From Fibrobacter sp. (GTDB lineage: Bacteria > Fibrobacterota > Fibrobacteria > Fibrobacterales > Fibrobacteraceae), in contig JAKSIF010000014.1 in the NCBI GenBank assembly GCA_024398965.1, positions 1 through 64,000 on the forward strand: DNA of 64,000 nt. The letters run 5' to 3'. Position 1 is the first letter of the stretch; each line of letters starts with the position of its first letter. The translations under genes and the position numbers were made by a program. Below the pieces are notes generated by a model. That model searched no databases, was not told where the DNA came from, and saw nothing but the letters and a program-made list of their open reading frames with translations. Shown piece by piece: positions 52,626 to 61,712 of this stretch.

Positions 52626-53363
52626 CTACAAGATAGTCTTTTTATTCAAATTTTTGCGGAAGCCTCCCCCGAACCACTCCAAAGATTCATTGGAAAAGCC
52701 GTAGTAGCTACCGATTTCGAAGGCATCGAACCGTAGAACCAGAGAAACAGAGACCCCAAAACCAGGGAACCGGTACGATGACAGAAATTCAAGAAAGGCG
52801 AACCGAAATCGGCTTCCCAATTCCACAGAGGTTCCATCAAATTCAACAAAAGATCCAAAACGATTTCCATCCAGATGCAAGCCCACTACATAGTCTACGG
52901 AAAGTAGTTCTTCAGTCCAGCTTTCTAGTACACCTCCCAAAGAAAAGCATCCCCTACGAAAGGAAGTTCCCACTTTCACCAGATGTCTCGTCCACTGATC
53001 GCTTAGAATAGGAACCCACTCCATGGAAAATCCGTAACCTAATCCAACAGCCAGCCCCTGCCAGATATAGGCGCCAGCCGCCTCCGAATAGGACCTCCGG
53101 TAAATGGAATCCATCATTAAAAATGAACTTTGAAAACCAAGCCTGTAGGAATCCGACCCAAACTCGCCCTGAGCAAGAAAGGCGTTCTCCGAGACCTGGG
53201 CAACGCCGTAATAGGCAAAGCCGAAAGAGGGATCCGCGGGCCTTGCCGGAGACACTCCCACTTGGCTATCCAGACGTCCTGCAGGAAGATGAACAAATTC
53301 CGGCTCCCCCGATACGGAATGGGCCAGCGGGGCTATCAACAAGATAAGAATAGCGATCCACAT
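52626..53363 (-). CDS. Exported barrel-like hypothetical protein
   Basis: 245 residues with a signal peptide (MWIAILILLIAPLAHSVSG) and many short beta-strand-like segments (SFGFAYYGVAQVSENAF, YRLGFQSSFLMMDSIY, GFSMEWVPILSDQW), consistent with a small outer-membrane barrel. No family recognised. Its ATG is 1 nt after the LTD-protein stop, so the two are probably translated together. Confidence 0.65.
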   Translation of the reverse strand: MWIAILILLIAPLAHSVSGEPEFVHLPAGRLDSQVGVSPARPADPSFGFAYYGVAQVSENAFLAQGEFGSDSYRLGFQSSFLMMDSIYRRSYSEAAGAYIWQGLAVGLGYGFSMEWVPILSDQWTRHLVKVGTSFRRGCFSLGGVLESWTEELLSVDYVVGLHLDGNRFGSFVEFDGTSVELGSRFRFAFLEFLSSYRFPGFGVSVSLVLRFDAFEIGSYYGFSNESLEWFGGGFRKNLNKKTIL

Positions 53364-53364
53364 A

Positions 53365-54594
53365 TTACGGTCTCAGGAGAATGCCAACCGTATTCTCGAA
53401 ACGGCCTGCAGTAAGCGACACATAGGCAACGCCCAGTCCGGGCAAGTCCCTCAGGGGAACATCCCACCAGCGGTTAGACCCTGCGGGAGCCTGCGCGTGC
53501 CATACACTACGGCCTGCGGAGTCCAGCAGTCGTATCTCTACGGGCACATCCCCTTCCACGTAAACCCGCAGGGGGTTCCCGCCGGCACGAAGAACCCGAG
53601 AAGAAAGCTTGTACGTGAAGGGTTCCGTCAGTTTCTTCCCCACATCCAGCCTTCGCTGGAAACCAGGCGTATTCTCCCCTCGCCCCGAAAGAGGGTTAAA
53701 GCCCGAGGGGCATGCAACCGTCTTCTTGTCCCAGGACACACTGTCTACAACCTGCTGGCCGAAGCAGACGGAAATGTTTCCCGCCGTATTGTTCAAATAG
53801 CCCATGGCGACTTGAAACAGCCTGACATCCTTATAGCCGATAAATTCCCGAAGCATCAAGGTATCTCGGGTAAAGACCATGGACTCGTATGGCCCAACGA
53901 CTCCTTTCCACGTCCCTCCACGCCCGCAGAAACGGAACTTGTCCAGAGCCACAGGCTTGTCCGTCCGGTTATAGACTTCGACCCACTCCGGCTCCGGCTC
54001 AAGAGGACAGTGATGAACCTCGGTTATGACCAGAGGGGATTCTCCCGTTAGGCTATCCACACCGGACACGCCAGGCTCATCATCGGGCAATCCATCTTGC
54101 TGTTCATAGTAGGCGTCTTCCACCCCCGGGGTTGGTAACGTCAGCTCCCATCGGTCAGACTCCTTTACCCTCTGGAAGGACTTTCCCGCTTTGGGCTTCG
54201 ACAATCCCACGGAGTCTGGGCAAGACCTTTCAACACCGCCCCACAGGGAGGAACTTTCGGTCCAAAGTTTCCAGTAGGATTCCCTGGAATTAGGAAGCGT
54301 CACCCCGCCAAGCTCCCCGCAGGCAACCCCGTCTCCCTCCGGACAGTACGCCAGGTCATGAACCAGGACAAGGCGCTTCCCCTCCGGATACAAAAACCGC
54401 AGGGGTTCCTTCTCCTCAAATTGAACCACAAGGGTATCGGGAAGTGCATCTCCCTCATTCCGGTCCAGCCGGATTTCAACAAACTCCCCCTCGTTATCGG
54501 GAACATCCGACGGATCCGGGAAGATTTCCACAAACAGCGGACAAGCCATGGCTCGTGCCACAGCAAAAGAACAAAATACCTTAGAGATTTTCAA
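53365..54594 (-). CDS. Secreted protein with two lamin-tail (LTD) domains and a C-terminal sorting-like tail
   Basis: 409 residues. The first LTD domain (about 18-155) starts VEIFPDPSDVPDNEGEFVEI, the second (about 190-300) LVITEVHHCPLEPEPEWVEV, each with NRTDKPVAL-like edge strands. The last 75 residues (EIRLLDSAGRSVWHAQAP, GVAYVSLTAGRF) resemble a C-terminal sorting tail. LTD domains in bacteria are found in secreted, cell-surface proteins. The start is TTG at 54594, supported by GGAGGGAG 4 nt upstream; the first ATG would lose the signal. Confidence 0.75.
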   Translation of the reverse strand: MKISKVFCSFAVARAMACPLFVEIFPDPSDVPDNEGEFVEIRLDRNEGDALPDTLVVQFEEKEPLRFLYPEGKRLVLVHDLAYCPEGDGVACGELGGVTLPNSRESYWKLWTESSSLWGGVERSCPDSVGLSKPKAGKSFQRVKESDRWELTLPTPGVEDAYYEQQDGLPDDEPGVSGVDSLTGESPLVITEVHHCPLEPEPEWVEVYNRTDKPVALDKFRFCGRGGTWKGVVGPYESMVFTRDTLMLREFIGYKDVRLFQVAMGYLNNTAGNISVCFGQQVVDSVSWDKKTVACPSGFNPLSGRGENTPGFQRRLDVGKKLTEPFTYKLSSRVLRAGGNPLRVYVEGDVPVEIRLLDSAGRSVWHAQAPAGSNRWWDVPLRDLPGLGVAYVSLTAGRFENTVGILLRP

Positions 54595-54674
54595 ACTCCC
54601 TCCAGGGGAGTTCCATCCTTAGCCAGTCCAGCCGGCGCTATTTTTTCGGATGGCTTGCGTTCCTAGGTCAGACC

Positions 54675-54692
54675 ACTAACTTGAGAGTTAGT
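54675..54692. other. Palindrome overlapping the M23 peptidase stop codon
   Basis: A 7-bp inverted repeat ACTAACT / AGTTAGT around TGAG contains the stop. There is no T-run, so it is not a typical terminator. It could be a protein-binding site or chance. Confidence 0.35.
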
Positions 54693-55599
54693 CTATGGAG
54701 TGGTCGTTGGGAAGCATGTAAGCAAGCGGGTTCACCGGGTTGTTGTTCACCCATACCTCGTAATGGAGGTGGGGACCAACAGAAAGGCCCGTATTTCCCA
54801 TGTAGCCAATAACCTGGTAACGATGTACAAGTTCACCGGGCTGGACCAGATACTTCTGCATATGGCCAAAGCGAGTCTTGATTCCGTTGCCGTGGTTCAA
54901 AGTCACGAAATTACCGAAGGAGGAACTGAGCTGAGCCACTTCCACAACGCCATCGGCAGGAGCAAAAATCGGGGTCCAACGATCGTTGGAAATATCCACG
55001 CCCTGGTGCATCTTGCCTACCTGGCCGGTCACCGGATGAATACGGGGGCCGAAGGAGGATGCATAGCGACCCTTGGTCGGGGCGATAGAAGGAATGTAAC
55101 GCCAGAGAGCCATCTTCTGGTCCATGTAGGCGTGCATCTTCTTGAAAGAAGCATCGTTGTTAAGAAGCTTTCCCTGGATACGGCTGGATGTTTCGCTAAG
55201 GATTGCCATCTTTTCCATAACCGGAGAAGTCTTGCGGAGCAGAAGTTCCTCGGGGCTCACGGCACCACCGGTACTCAACTCACGGGAGGCCTCGTCCTGA
55301 GTAGGCAGGCTAAAACGAGCGTAGACTCGGTTCTCGTCCCTAAGGAATTCCGCAGTGGTGTTGGAAAGGTAATCCATGGTTTCCTGAATCTGGGACATTT
55401 CCTGATTCAGTTTCTGGCGGTTATGAAGCTGGTGCTTCAGGATGCCATCATAAATCGTTGTGGATGCGACCTGGACCGCAAAAAGAACCAGGCCAAGGAC
55501 CACGAACACACGAAGTACAGGCCATGCCTTAAAAAGGAAGGCAGGAACATGCAGCGTCACAGAACTGGTTGAATTCTGGAAGTGTATGGTGGTCTTCAT
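54688..55599 (-). CDS. M23 family metallopeptidase (membrane-anchored)
   Basis: About 303 residues from ATG 55599: one membrane helix (VLRVFVVLGLVLFAVQVAST), a coiled coil (QKLNQEMSQIQETMDYLS), and a LytM/M23 zinc peptidase domain at the end: SSFGPRIHPVTGQVGKMHQG with VDISND, then GNTGLSVGPHLHYEV with the HxH ligands. It cuts peptidoglycan peptide cross-links or activates amidases in the periplasm. The longer ATG at 55608 is also possible; the GTG/ATG options beyond 55.7 kb run through non-coding sequence. An 18-bp palindrome overlaps its stop codon. Confidence 0.9.
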   Translation of the reverse strand: MKTTIHFQNSTSSVTLHVPAFLFKAWPVLRVFVVLGLVLFAVQVASTTIYDGILKHQLHNRQKLNQEMSQIQETMDYLSNTTAEFLRDENRVYARFSLPTQDEASRELSTGGAVSPEELLLRKTSPVMEKMAILSETSSRIQGKLLNNDASFKKMHAYMDQKMALWRYIPSIAPTKGRYASSFGPRIHPVTGQVGKMHQGVDISNDRWTPIFAPADGVVEVAQLSSSFGNFVTLNHGNGIKTRFGHMQKYLVQPGELVHRYQVIGYMGNTGLSVGPHLHYEVWVNNNPVNPLAYMLPNDHSID

Positions 55600-55780
55600 G
55601 AAATCCATGGGCGCGAAAGTAGTAAAATGCACCCCAAAAAAGGAGTATTTCAACTCACAAAAAGTTCCACAAGTGTTCCCAAGAATAGCCCCAAATGAAC
55701 GTAACTTGTTGATACTCAATGAGTTATAATTAAGTGGACGGAAATGTAAAAAATCCACTTTTTTCGCAAAAATCACAAAA

Positions 55781-55806
55781 AAAAGCCCCCTTTCGGAGGC
55801 CTTTTC
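55781..55806 (-). terminator. Terminator of the NIF3 gene
   Basis: An imperfect GGCC/GCC stem with an A-run, then a T-run on the minus strand (CTTTTTTTT), 16 bp after the NIF3 stop. Confidence 0.65.
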
Positions 55807-55821
55807 AAAAAAAACACATTT

Positions 55822-56583
55822 TTACACTGGATTGTCCAGGTCAACGAACTTTGACGGAATGCCAAGTTCGCATTGGATTTTTTCGGCCAGGGCCCGTACT
55901 CCAAAAACCTCGGTACGATGATGTCCACAATTAATCAGGTTGAAGCCAAGTTCCTCGCAAGTAATGGGAACTGCTTCCTTGATTTCGCCGGTAATGAAGG
56001 CGTCAGCTCCCAGGGAGATGGCCTCTTCGATTCCGCTGGCACCGGAGCCGCTGCAGATCGCCACCTTCTTGATGGTCTTGGAGCCATACATCAAACGGTT
56101 CTGCACCCCATGAGGAAAGGCCTTTTCCGCCTGGGCCAGGAATTCATCCTGAGTGAGAGGCTGGGAATATTCACCAATCCATCCCACAAACTTTTCTCCT
56201 TCAGGCAGGAAACCCTGCAAGTTGGAAAGGTTCATGGCTTTGGCAATCAGGGCGTTGTTGCCAACTTCAGGATGCCCATCCAGAGGCAAGTGGAACCCAT
56301 AGAGGGAAATGCCGTGCTGCATCAGGCGACGCATGCGTTCACCGAACTTACCGACAAGAACCCGGTCCTCCCCCTTCCAGAAACCGTTGGGATGATGGAC
56401 TATGATACAGTCCGCCTTCTCTTCGATGGCGACGTCAATGAGGCGGTCGCGGAAGGAGACTCCCGTGACGATTTTAGTCACCTTGTCATTAGCCTCGACG
56501 CAAAGGCCATCGGTACAGTAGTCATGAAAAGCCTGCGGAGAAAGCAGGTCGTTGAGCCAGGAGGAAAATTGCTTGAGTTCCAT
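55822..56583 (-). CDS. NIF3/YbgI family dinuclear-metal protein
   Basis: 253 residues: DYCTDGLCVEANDKVTKIVT at the N-terminus, then the metal-binding VHHPNGFWKGEDR and, near the C-terminus, HRTEVFGVRALAEKI. The family is widespread; GTP cyclohydrolase I type 2 activity has been claimed for some members, but the role is mostly unknown. It is transcribed away from metK. A terminator follows. Confidence 0.88.
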   Translation of the reverse strand: MELKQFSSWLNDLLSPQAFHDYCTDGLCVEANDKVTKIVTGVSFRDRLIDVAIEEKADCIIVHHPNGFWKGEDRVLVGKFGERMRRLMQHGISLYGFHLPLDGHPEVGNNALIAKAMNLSNLQGFLPEGEKFVGWIGEYSQPLTQDEFLAQAEKAFPHGVQNRLMYGSKTIKKVAICSGSGASGIEEAISLGADAFITGEIKEAVPITCEELGFNLINCGHHRTEVFGVRALAEKIQCELGIPSKFVDLDNPV

Positions 56584-56796
56584 GCCGGGAAAGGTAGTAA
56601 AGAATTTTCCATAAACTTAGGATTCCATCTTCTTTTTACAATAATTCATTAGCCAGCGTTTTCGCAAATTTGTAAATTTGCGTCCGTAAAAATTCACATA
56701 AACTAGGTTCATCTGGTGTTGTGGTTGCCGCGATTTTGCGAAACACGTACAAGGGTCGGCATTCATTTCGCGCCTGATGCCAAAAAGGAGCCAATA
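56584..56796 (+). promoter_or_regulatory. metK leader with hairpins
   Basis: 213 bp without genes between divergent NIF3 and metK. It contains a perfect 8-bp hairpin (CGCAAATT, TGTA, AATTTGCG at 56663-56682) and a smaller GGCAT/ATGCC pairing just before the ribosome site. I do not recognise a SAM-I or SAM-II riboswitch consensus. Confidence 0.35.
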
Positions 56797-57993
56797 ATGG
56801 CACATTATCTCTTTACTTCTGAATCCGTATCCAAGGGTCATCCGGATAAGGTCTGCGACCAGATTTCCGACGCCATCCTGGATGCCTGCCTTGCCAAGGA
56901 CCCCGCCAGCCGCGTCGCTTGCGAAACTTTGGTGAACACCGGTCTCGTTGTGATTTCTGGTGAAATCACCACCAAGGCAGACCTGGACTACCAGGCTATC
57001 GCCCGCGAAACCATCAAGAACATCGGCTACACCGATTCCGAAATCGGTTTCGACTACAAGAGCTGCGCCGTCATGGTCGCTGTAGACAAGCAGTCCCCGG
57101 ATATCGCCCAGGGTGTTGACGCCAAGGCTGCAGAAGGTAAGGAAGATGACAAGCAGGGTGCTGGCGACCAGGGCATGATGTTCGGTTTCGCCTGCGACGA
57201 CACCAAGGAACTGATGCCGCTGCCCATTAGCCTCGCCCACAAGCTCATGGAAGAAATCCAGAACCTCCGCGAAAAGGGCAAAATCAAGTGGCTCCGCCCC
57301 GACGCCAAGTCCCAGGTTACTGTTGAATACGACGAAAACGACAAGCCGGTTCGCGTAGACACCGTGGTGATCTCCACCCAGCACGAAGAAAAGGTGAACG
57401 GCAAGGAACTGAAGCACAGCCAGATCGAAAAGGAAATCATCGAAAAGCTGGTGAAGAAGGTGATCCCTGCAAAGCTCTTGGACAAGAAGACCCGCTACCT
57501 CATCAACCCCACCGGCAAGTTTGTGGTTGGCGGTCCTCACGGCGACTGCGGCCTCACCGGCCGTAAGATCATCGTGGACACCTATGGTGGCATGGGTCGT
57601 CATGGTGGTGGCGCATTCAGCGGTAAGGATCCTTCCAAGGTGGACCGTTCCGGCGCATACGCCGCACGTTATGTAGCCAAGAACATCGTAGCCGCAGGCC
57701 TCGCCCGCCGTTGCGAAGTCCAGGTTGCATATGCCATCGGTTACTCCAAGCCCGTTTCTGTTCTGGTGAACACCTTCGGTACCGGTAAAATTGACGACCG
57801 CAAGATCGAAGCCCTGGTCGCTGACCACTTCGACTTGTCTCCTGCAGGCCTCAACAAGATGCTTGACCTGAAGAAGCCCGGTTACATCGCTACTGCCGCC
57901 CTCGGTCACTTCGGTCGCGAAGGCAAGCGCTTCACCTGGGAAAAGACCGACAAGGCAAACGCCCTGAAGGCCGCCGCCGCTAAGATCAAGTAA
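56797..57993 (+). CDS. metK: S-adenosylmethionine synthetase
   Basis: 398 residues (E. coli 384). It makes SAM from methionine and ATP. Motifs: [35 protein letters not shown] and [20 protein letters not shown] with [10 protein letters not shown]. The ATG at 56797 has AAGGAG 6 nt upstream; upstream codons belong to the leader. Followed by a strong terminator. The base composition is GC-rich in third positions, fitting a highly expressed gene. Confidence 0.97.
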   Translation: MAHYLFTSESVSKGHPDKVCDQISDAILDACLAKDPASRVACETLVNTGLVVISGEITTKADLDYQAIARETIKNIGYTDSEIGFDYKSCAVMVAVDKQSPDIAQGVDAKAAEGKEDDKQGAGDQGMMFGFACDDTKELMPLPISLAHKLMEEIQNLREKGKIKWLRPDAKSQVTVEYDENDKPVRVDTVVISTQHEEKVNGKELKHSQIEKEIIEKLVKKVIPAKLLDKKTRYLINPTGKFVVGGPHGDCGLTGRKIIVDTYGGMGRHGGGAFSGKDPSKVDRSGAYAARYVAKNIVAAGLARRCEVQVAYAIGYSKPVSVLVNTFGTGKIDDRKIEALVADHFDLSPAGLNKMLDLKKPGYIATAALGHFGREGKRFTWEKTDKANALKAAAAKIK

Positions 57994-58050
57994 TCACAAG
58001 CCGAGAGTCGCATAGGTCACCACGACTCTCTTCGCGGTTCTCCAAATGGA

Positions 58051-58085
58051 AAAGCCCTCGGATTTTAGTCCGAGGGCTTTTTCGT
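58051..58085. terminator. Bidirectional terminator between metK and the pectate lyase gene
   Basis: 12-bp perfect stem 58051-58062 with 58069-58080, TTTTAG loop, and T/A runs on both sides. Confidence 0.9.
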
Positions 58086-58091
58086 AAGGTT

Positions 58092-59870
58092 CTACCTCAC
58101 CGTCACAAGGGAACTGCGGTTCATACCAGGCGCAGTCACTCGCATCAGGTAGATACCGGCAGGCATGCCCCGAGTCAACATCGGGATGTCCCGGGCAGCT
58201 TCGGCCCTGACGTTTCGAACAGTCCGGACAACCTCGCCCTTGGTATTGAAAAAGCTTACACTGTCAGACTGCTGAACCATGTTCAGCACGTTCATGGGAA
58301 TAGCCGTAACAGACGTATCCGTAACAACCGTATCCTGCGGATCGGGGTCGACTGCAGGATTCTCCGGTTCCTCAGGAACTTCGGGTTCTACAGCCGCTTC
58401 CAGCAAGGTAAGGTCAAACTGGTCCAGGTTGGGGCCGTCCTTGCCGCTGGCAGTCGTGAACTTGATTTCGTTTTCACCAGCCCCCAGTTTCAAGTTAAGG
58501 GACTTGGTGGGCCAGGTGGTCCAATTACCGGTCATCGCAAACGTTTCCGTCACAGTATCAGTCACGTTCTTTCCGCTTGAGGTAATAGTCAAGGAACGGT
58601 CTTCCTTGGAACCGTTGGTGTAGTCCAAGTCCATTTTATAAAGGCCAGCTTTTTCAACAGAGACCTTCACCGTCAGGGAACCGCCAACGTCGAAATTCAC
58701 ATAGCCAGTTCCGGCGAAACCCGTATTGGAGCTTTCCAGGAATCCGCCATCAATAACGCCGGCTTCAGCCTGGTAAGCCTTTTCCTCTACCGGTTCCGGA
58801 GGTGTGGGAGGAACATAGTTGGCATCGCAAACCGTGGGGCTAGACAAGGTGGCGCCAGCGTTGGCCTTCACAGCAGATTCTACATCATTCACATTCAGCA
58901 TATAGCCGGTGTAATCGTAAGGCGGCGTAAAGGAGGAGCCATTCCCCTTGGTATTGCCAGAACAGCTAGTATACTTGTTGTCAATGACTTCGGCAACGCC
59001 GATAGTGCCGGCAAGTCCCAGATAAATCGGTTCACGTTCGTTAATGAAATGGTTTCGTTCGGAACGGATGCGGCACTGGTAGCCGGGAGCCATACCCAGG
59101 ACATCGGTACCGGCAGAAATATTGGCGTCGGCAGTAATCAGGTTGTTCATCACATGGATGTTACCATAACGGCAACGGGGCTTGCGCTGTGCTGCGGCCA
59201 CCCACCAGTTAAAGGCGTAGGTCACGTTCAACTTGCCTTCGCTTTCCGGTTCAGAATCGCTACTACCAATGAGGTTGGAAAGGTTATGGGTGCTGCGCTT
59301 CTTGTAGCCGAACTTGCACCAGGTAAAGGTTACGTTGTCGGCACCCTTCACCACGTCGGCATTACCATCCTGGCCATCCCAGAATTCGCAATGGTCAACC
59401 CAGATGTTGGTCGGGTACTTACCGGAGCTACCTTCAATGACAATGTTATCCCAGGCCTGGTCTGCATTGGAGCCCGGGCCCTCGATAACAATGTTACGAA
59501 GAATAATGTTCTTGGCAGAGCCCGCAATACGGATGCAGGCGTTCAGCTTGGTTCCGGCCTTAAGGCCCACGATGGTCTTGTTCTGGCCATCGATGACAAG
59601 GCGGCTTCCGGAACGGTTAAGCCAACCATCGCCCAATGTGCCGTCGATGTAGATGACCTTAGGGGTCGAGCCCTTTACCAGACTTTGAAGCTGGCTAAAA
59701 CTGCGGACCGTGTCGGCAGCCACATTGCCACCGCCGGTGACTTCAAAAGCAGTAGCGGTACGGCCACTACGGGTTGCCCATCCAATAGGTTTGCACTGAT
59801 CTACAGCCGCCAACGAAATGGATACGGATGCGCATAGAAATAATGAAATTTTCCCAAACATTTTTTTCAT
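58092..59870 (-). CDS. Secreted pectate lyase (PL1) with carbohydrate-binding module and C-terminal tail
   Basis: 592 residues. The signal peptide MKKMFGKISLFLCASVSISLA is followed by a PL1 beta-helix domain (about 25-340): IWVDHCEFWDGQDGN (the calcium-site region), then RKPRCRYGNIHVMNN, which holds the catalytic Arg. A CBM35/6-like module follows (about 355-500, AYQAEAGVIDGG, YVNFDVGGSLTVKVSVEKAG). An acidic Pro/Asp/Thr-rich linker and a C-terminal tail of about 70 residues (PAGIYLMRVTAPGMNRSSLV) end the protein. It cleaves homogalacturonan by beta-elimination, fitting a fibre degrader. ATG 59870 has GGGAG upstream. Confidence 0.92.
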   Translation of the reverse strand: MKKMFGKISLFLCASVSISLAAVDQCKPIGWATRSGRTATAFEVTGGGNVAADTVRSFSQLQSLVKGSTPKVIYIDGTLGDGWLNRSGSRLVIDGQNKTIVGLKAGTKLNACIRIAGSAKNIILRNIVIEGPGSNADQAWDNIVIEGSSGKYPTNIWVDHCEFWDGQDGNADVVKGADNVTFTWCKFGYKKRSTHNLSNLIGSSDSEPESEGKLNVTYAFNWWVAAAQRKPRCRYGNIHVMNNLITADANISAGTDVLGMAPGYQCRIRSERNHFINEREPIYLGLAGTIGVAEVIDNKYTSCSGNTKGNGSSFTPPYDYTGYMLNVNDVESAVKANAGATLSSPTVCDANYVPPTPPEPVEEKAYQAEAGVIDGGFLESSNTGFAGTGYVNFDVGGSLTVKVSVEKAGLYKMDLDYTNGSKEDRSLTITSSGKNVTDTVTETFAMTGNWTTWPTKSLNLKLGAGENEIKFTTASGKDGPNLDQFDLTLLEAAVEPEVPEEPENPAVDPDPQDTVVTDTSVTAIPMNVLNMVQQSDSVSFFNTKGEVVRTVRNVRAEAARDIPMLTRGMPAGIYLMRVTAPGMNRSSLVTVR

Positions 59871-59933
59871 GATATTACTCCCGTGCACCAAACAAAGCTC
59901 TTAGAAAATAATAAAAGAAAATCCGTCGAAAAG

Positions 59934-59961
59934 AAAAAAGACCGCAAATGCGGCCTTTTTC
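59934..59961 (-). terminator. Terminator of the hybrid histidine kinase gene
   Basis: CCGC / GCGG core stem extended by A/T pairs with one mismatch, then T-rich sequence on the minus strand. Confidence 0.7.
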
Positions 59962-61709
59962 TACTTAATCAGTTCCTTGGGAAGGAACTTCTTTAGGCAT
60001 TCTTCCAGTTCATCCATCCGGACAGGCTTGCACAGGTAATCGTCAAAGCCTTCCTGCAGGTACATTTCTCGGGCACCTACAACGGCATTGGCTGTTAGCG
60101 CAACAACAGGCGTAGTTGCACAAAGGTTGTTAGCCATCTTCTTGCTTAGCTTCAGAGCCTCGATGCCATCCATGCCCGGCATCATATGATCCAGGAAGAT
60201 AAGGTCATAGTGTTCCTTTTGAATCAGAACAAGAAATTCGTGTGCACTGGCACATGTGAAAGTCTGGACTTCCATGAACTTCATAAGATGTGTTGCGACT
60301 CGAAGATTCAAGTTATTGTCGTCCACCACAAGTATTTTTGCATCGGGAGCGACAAAGGACATCTTCTGCGACACCATCTTGTCGTTGAATTCCTTGTGCC
60401 TTTTTTCAAAGTCACCTATGGGTGTTGCATTTTCAATCTTCTGGGGAAGCAGAACCGTGAAGGATGAACCCTGACCATAGGCACTCTTTACATCAATGGA
60501 ACCGTTCATGCCGCTAACCAGCTTGCCTGTAATAGCAAGCCCGAGCCCCGTACCTTCCACAGTTCGGTTTTGTTCAAGATTCAATCGTTGGAAACTACTG
60601 AAAAGCTTGGGCATGTCCTCTTCTCGAATACCAATACCGGTATCCTGAACCTGAATCATCAGATAGGCCACATCTCCATCCACATGGTCCAACTTGACCC
60701 TGAAAAAGACCTCTCCAGACGACGTGTACTTTACAGCGTTACTCAGAAGATTCAATACGACCTGCTGGATTCGGACAGCATCACCTATTAACGTACAGGG
60801 AACATTCCTATCCACAGACACCATAGGCTTCAGGCCCTTCTGTTCCGCCTTGACTGTAAACATATTGGACACATCGTTCAGCACGGAGCTTACATCGTAC
60901 TTCTTGTTCACAATTTCCATCTTGCCAGCTTCGATCTTGGAAAAATCCAGAACATCATTGACGATGGAAAGAAGTAACTGACTTGCGCCCTTGATATCTT
61001 CGGCATAGGAAAGAACCTGACGGTCCTTGCTTTCGCGAAGAATCATTTCATTCATGCCCATGATAGCGTTTATGGGAGTACGAATTTCATGACTCATATT
61101 GGCAAGGAAACTGCTCTTAGCCTGGTTGGCATCTTCTGCACGACTTTTGGCAAGCACCAGTTCCTGCTGGAACATTTCCAGTTTGCGGATTTCATCATCC
61201 ACATCTTCCAGGGCTACAACAAAACCATCTACCCCATCCCTATCGTTAGACTTGATGAAGTGAACACGATGATAACGGTACTCACCAAACTCAAGCGCCT
61301 GGCACTGGATGCTGAAAGCTTTCTTTGTTTGGAGGACCTTGATTACATTGTCAAACTGGGACTCTCGATAAATCAAATCCTTGTCATCGGGATGGACAAT
61401 GGCATGAAGCAAAAGGTTCATTCCCTTATCGTAATTCAAATCTAGGTTCAAGTTCTTCACATCGCCCAGTTTGGAAATAAGTGTTTCGCCCATGGAATAG
61501 GGAATCACTTTTCGGGTTTTGGCATCCACATAGCAGACGGAGTCAAAGGTGGTTGCCAAGGTTTTGATGATATCAAAATTTTTCTGAAGCTCATTCTTCA
61601 TGGCAAGCTGCGCCTGGGCAGCCTGCTTGGACTTGAATCGAATAAAAACGAAGGCTGCAACAAGGAAGACAACAACAAGGACTGACAACAGGATTATTTC
61701 AAAAACCAT
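59961..61709 (-). CDS. Hybrid sensor histidine kinase with receiver domain
   Basis: 582 residues: one membrane helix (about 3-25), a PAS-like sensor (about 55-180), HisKA with phospho-acceptor His207 ([18 protein letters not shown]), HATPase with N-box [11 protein letters not shown]1 QVQDTGIGI and G2 [10 protein letters not shown], and a C-terminal receiver (about 460-575) with [10 protein letters not shown] and the phospho-Asp in [13 protein letters not shown]. No transcription factor is encoded beside it, so the output is unknown. The MBOAT gene lies 3 nt upstream. Confidence 0.92.
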   Translation of the reverse strand: MVFEIILLSVLVVVFLVAAFVFIRFKSKQAAQAQLAMKNELQKNFDIIKTLATTFDSVCYVDAKTRKVIPYSMGETLISKLGDVKNLNLDLNYDKGMNLLLHAIVHPDDKDLIYRESQFDNVIKVLQTKKAFSIQCQALEFGEYRYHRVHFIKSNDRDGVDGFVVALEDVDDEIRKLEMFQQELVLAKSRAEDANQAKSSFLANMSHEIRTPINAIMGMNEMILRESKDRQVLSYAEDIKGASQLLLSIVNDVLDFSKIEAGKMEIVNKKYDVSSVLNDVSNMFTVKAEQKGLKPMVSVDRNVPCTLIGDAVRIQQVVLNLLSNAVKYTSSGEVFFRVKLDHVDGDVAYLMIQVQDTGIGIREEDMPKLFSSFQRLNLEQNRTVEGTGLGLAITGKLVSGMNGSIDVKSAYGQGSSFTVLLPQKIENATPIGDFEKRHKEFNDKMVSQKMSFVAPDAKILVVDDNNLNLRVATHLMKFMEVQTFTCASAHEFLVLIQKEHYDLIFLDHMMPGMDGIEALKLSKKMANNLCATTPVVALTANAVVGAREMYLQEGFDDYLCKPVRMDELEECLKKFLPKELIK

Positions 61710-61712
61710 AGC

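Noticed and set aside
56617-57909. 430-codon frame antisense to metK
   Set aside because: A shadow produced by the strongly biased codon use of metK; its sequence matches nothing recognisable.
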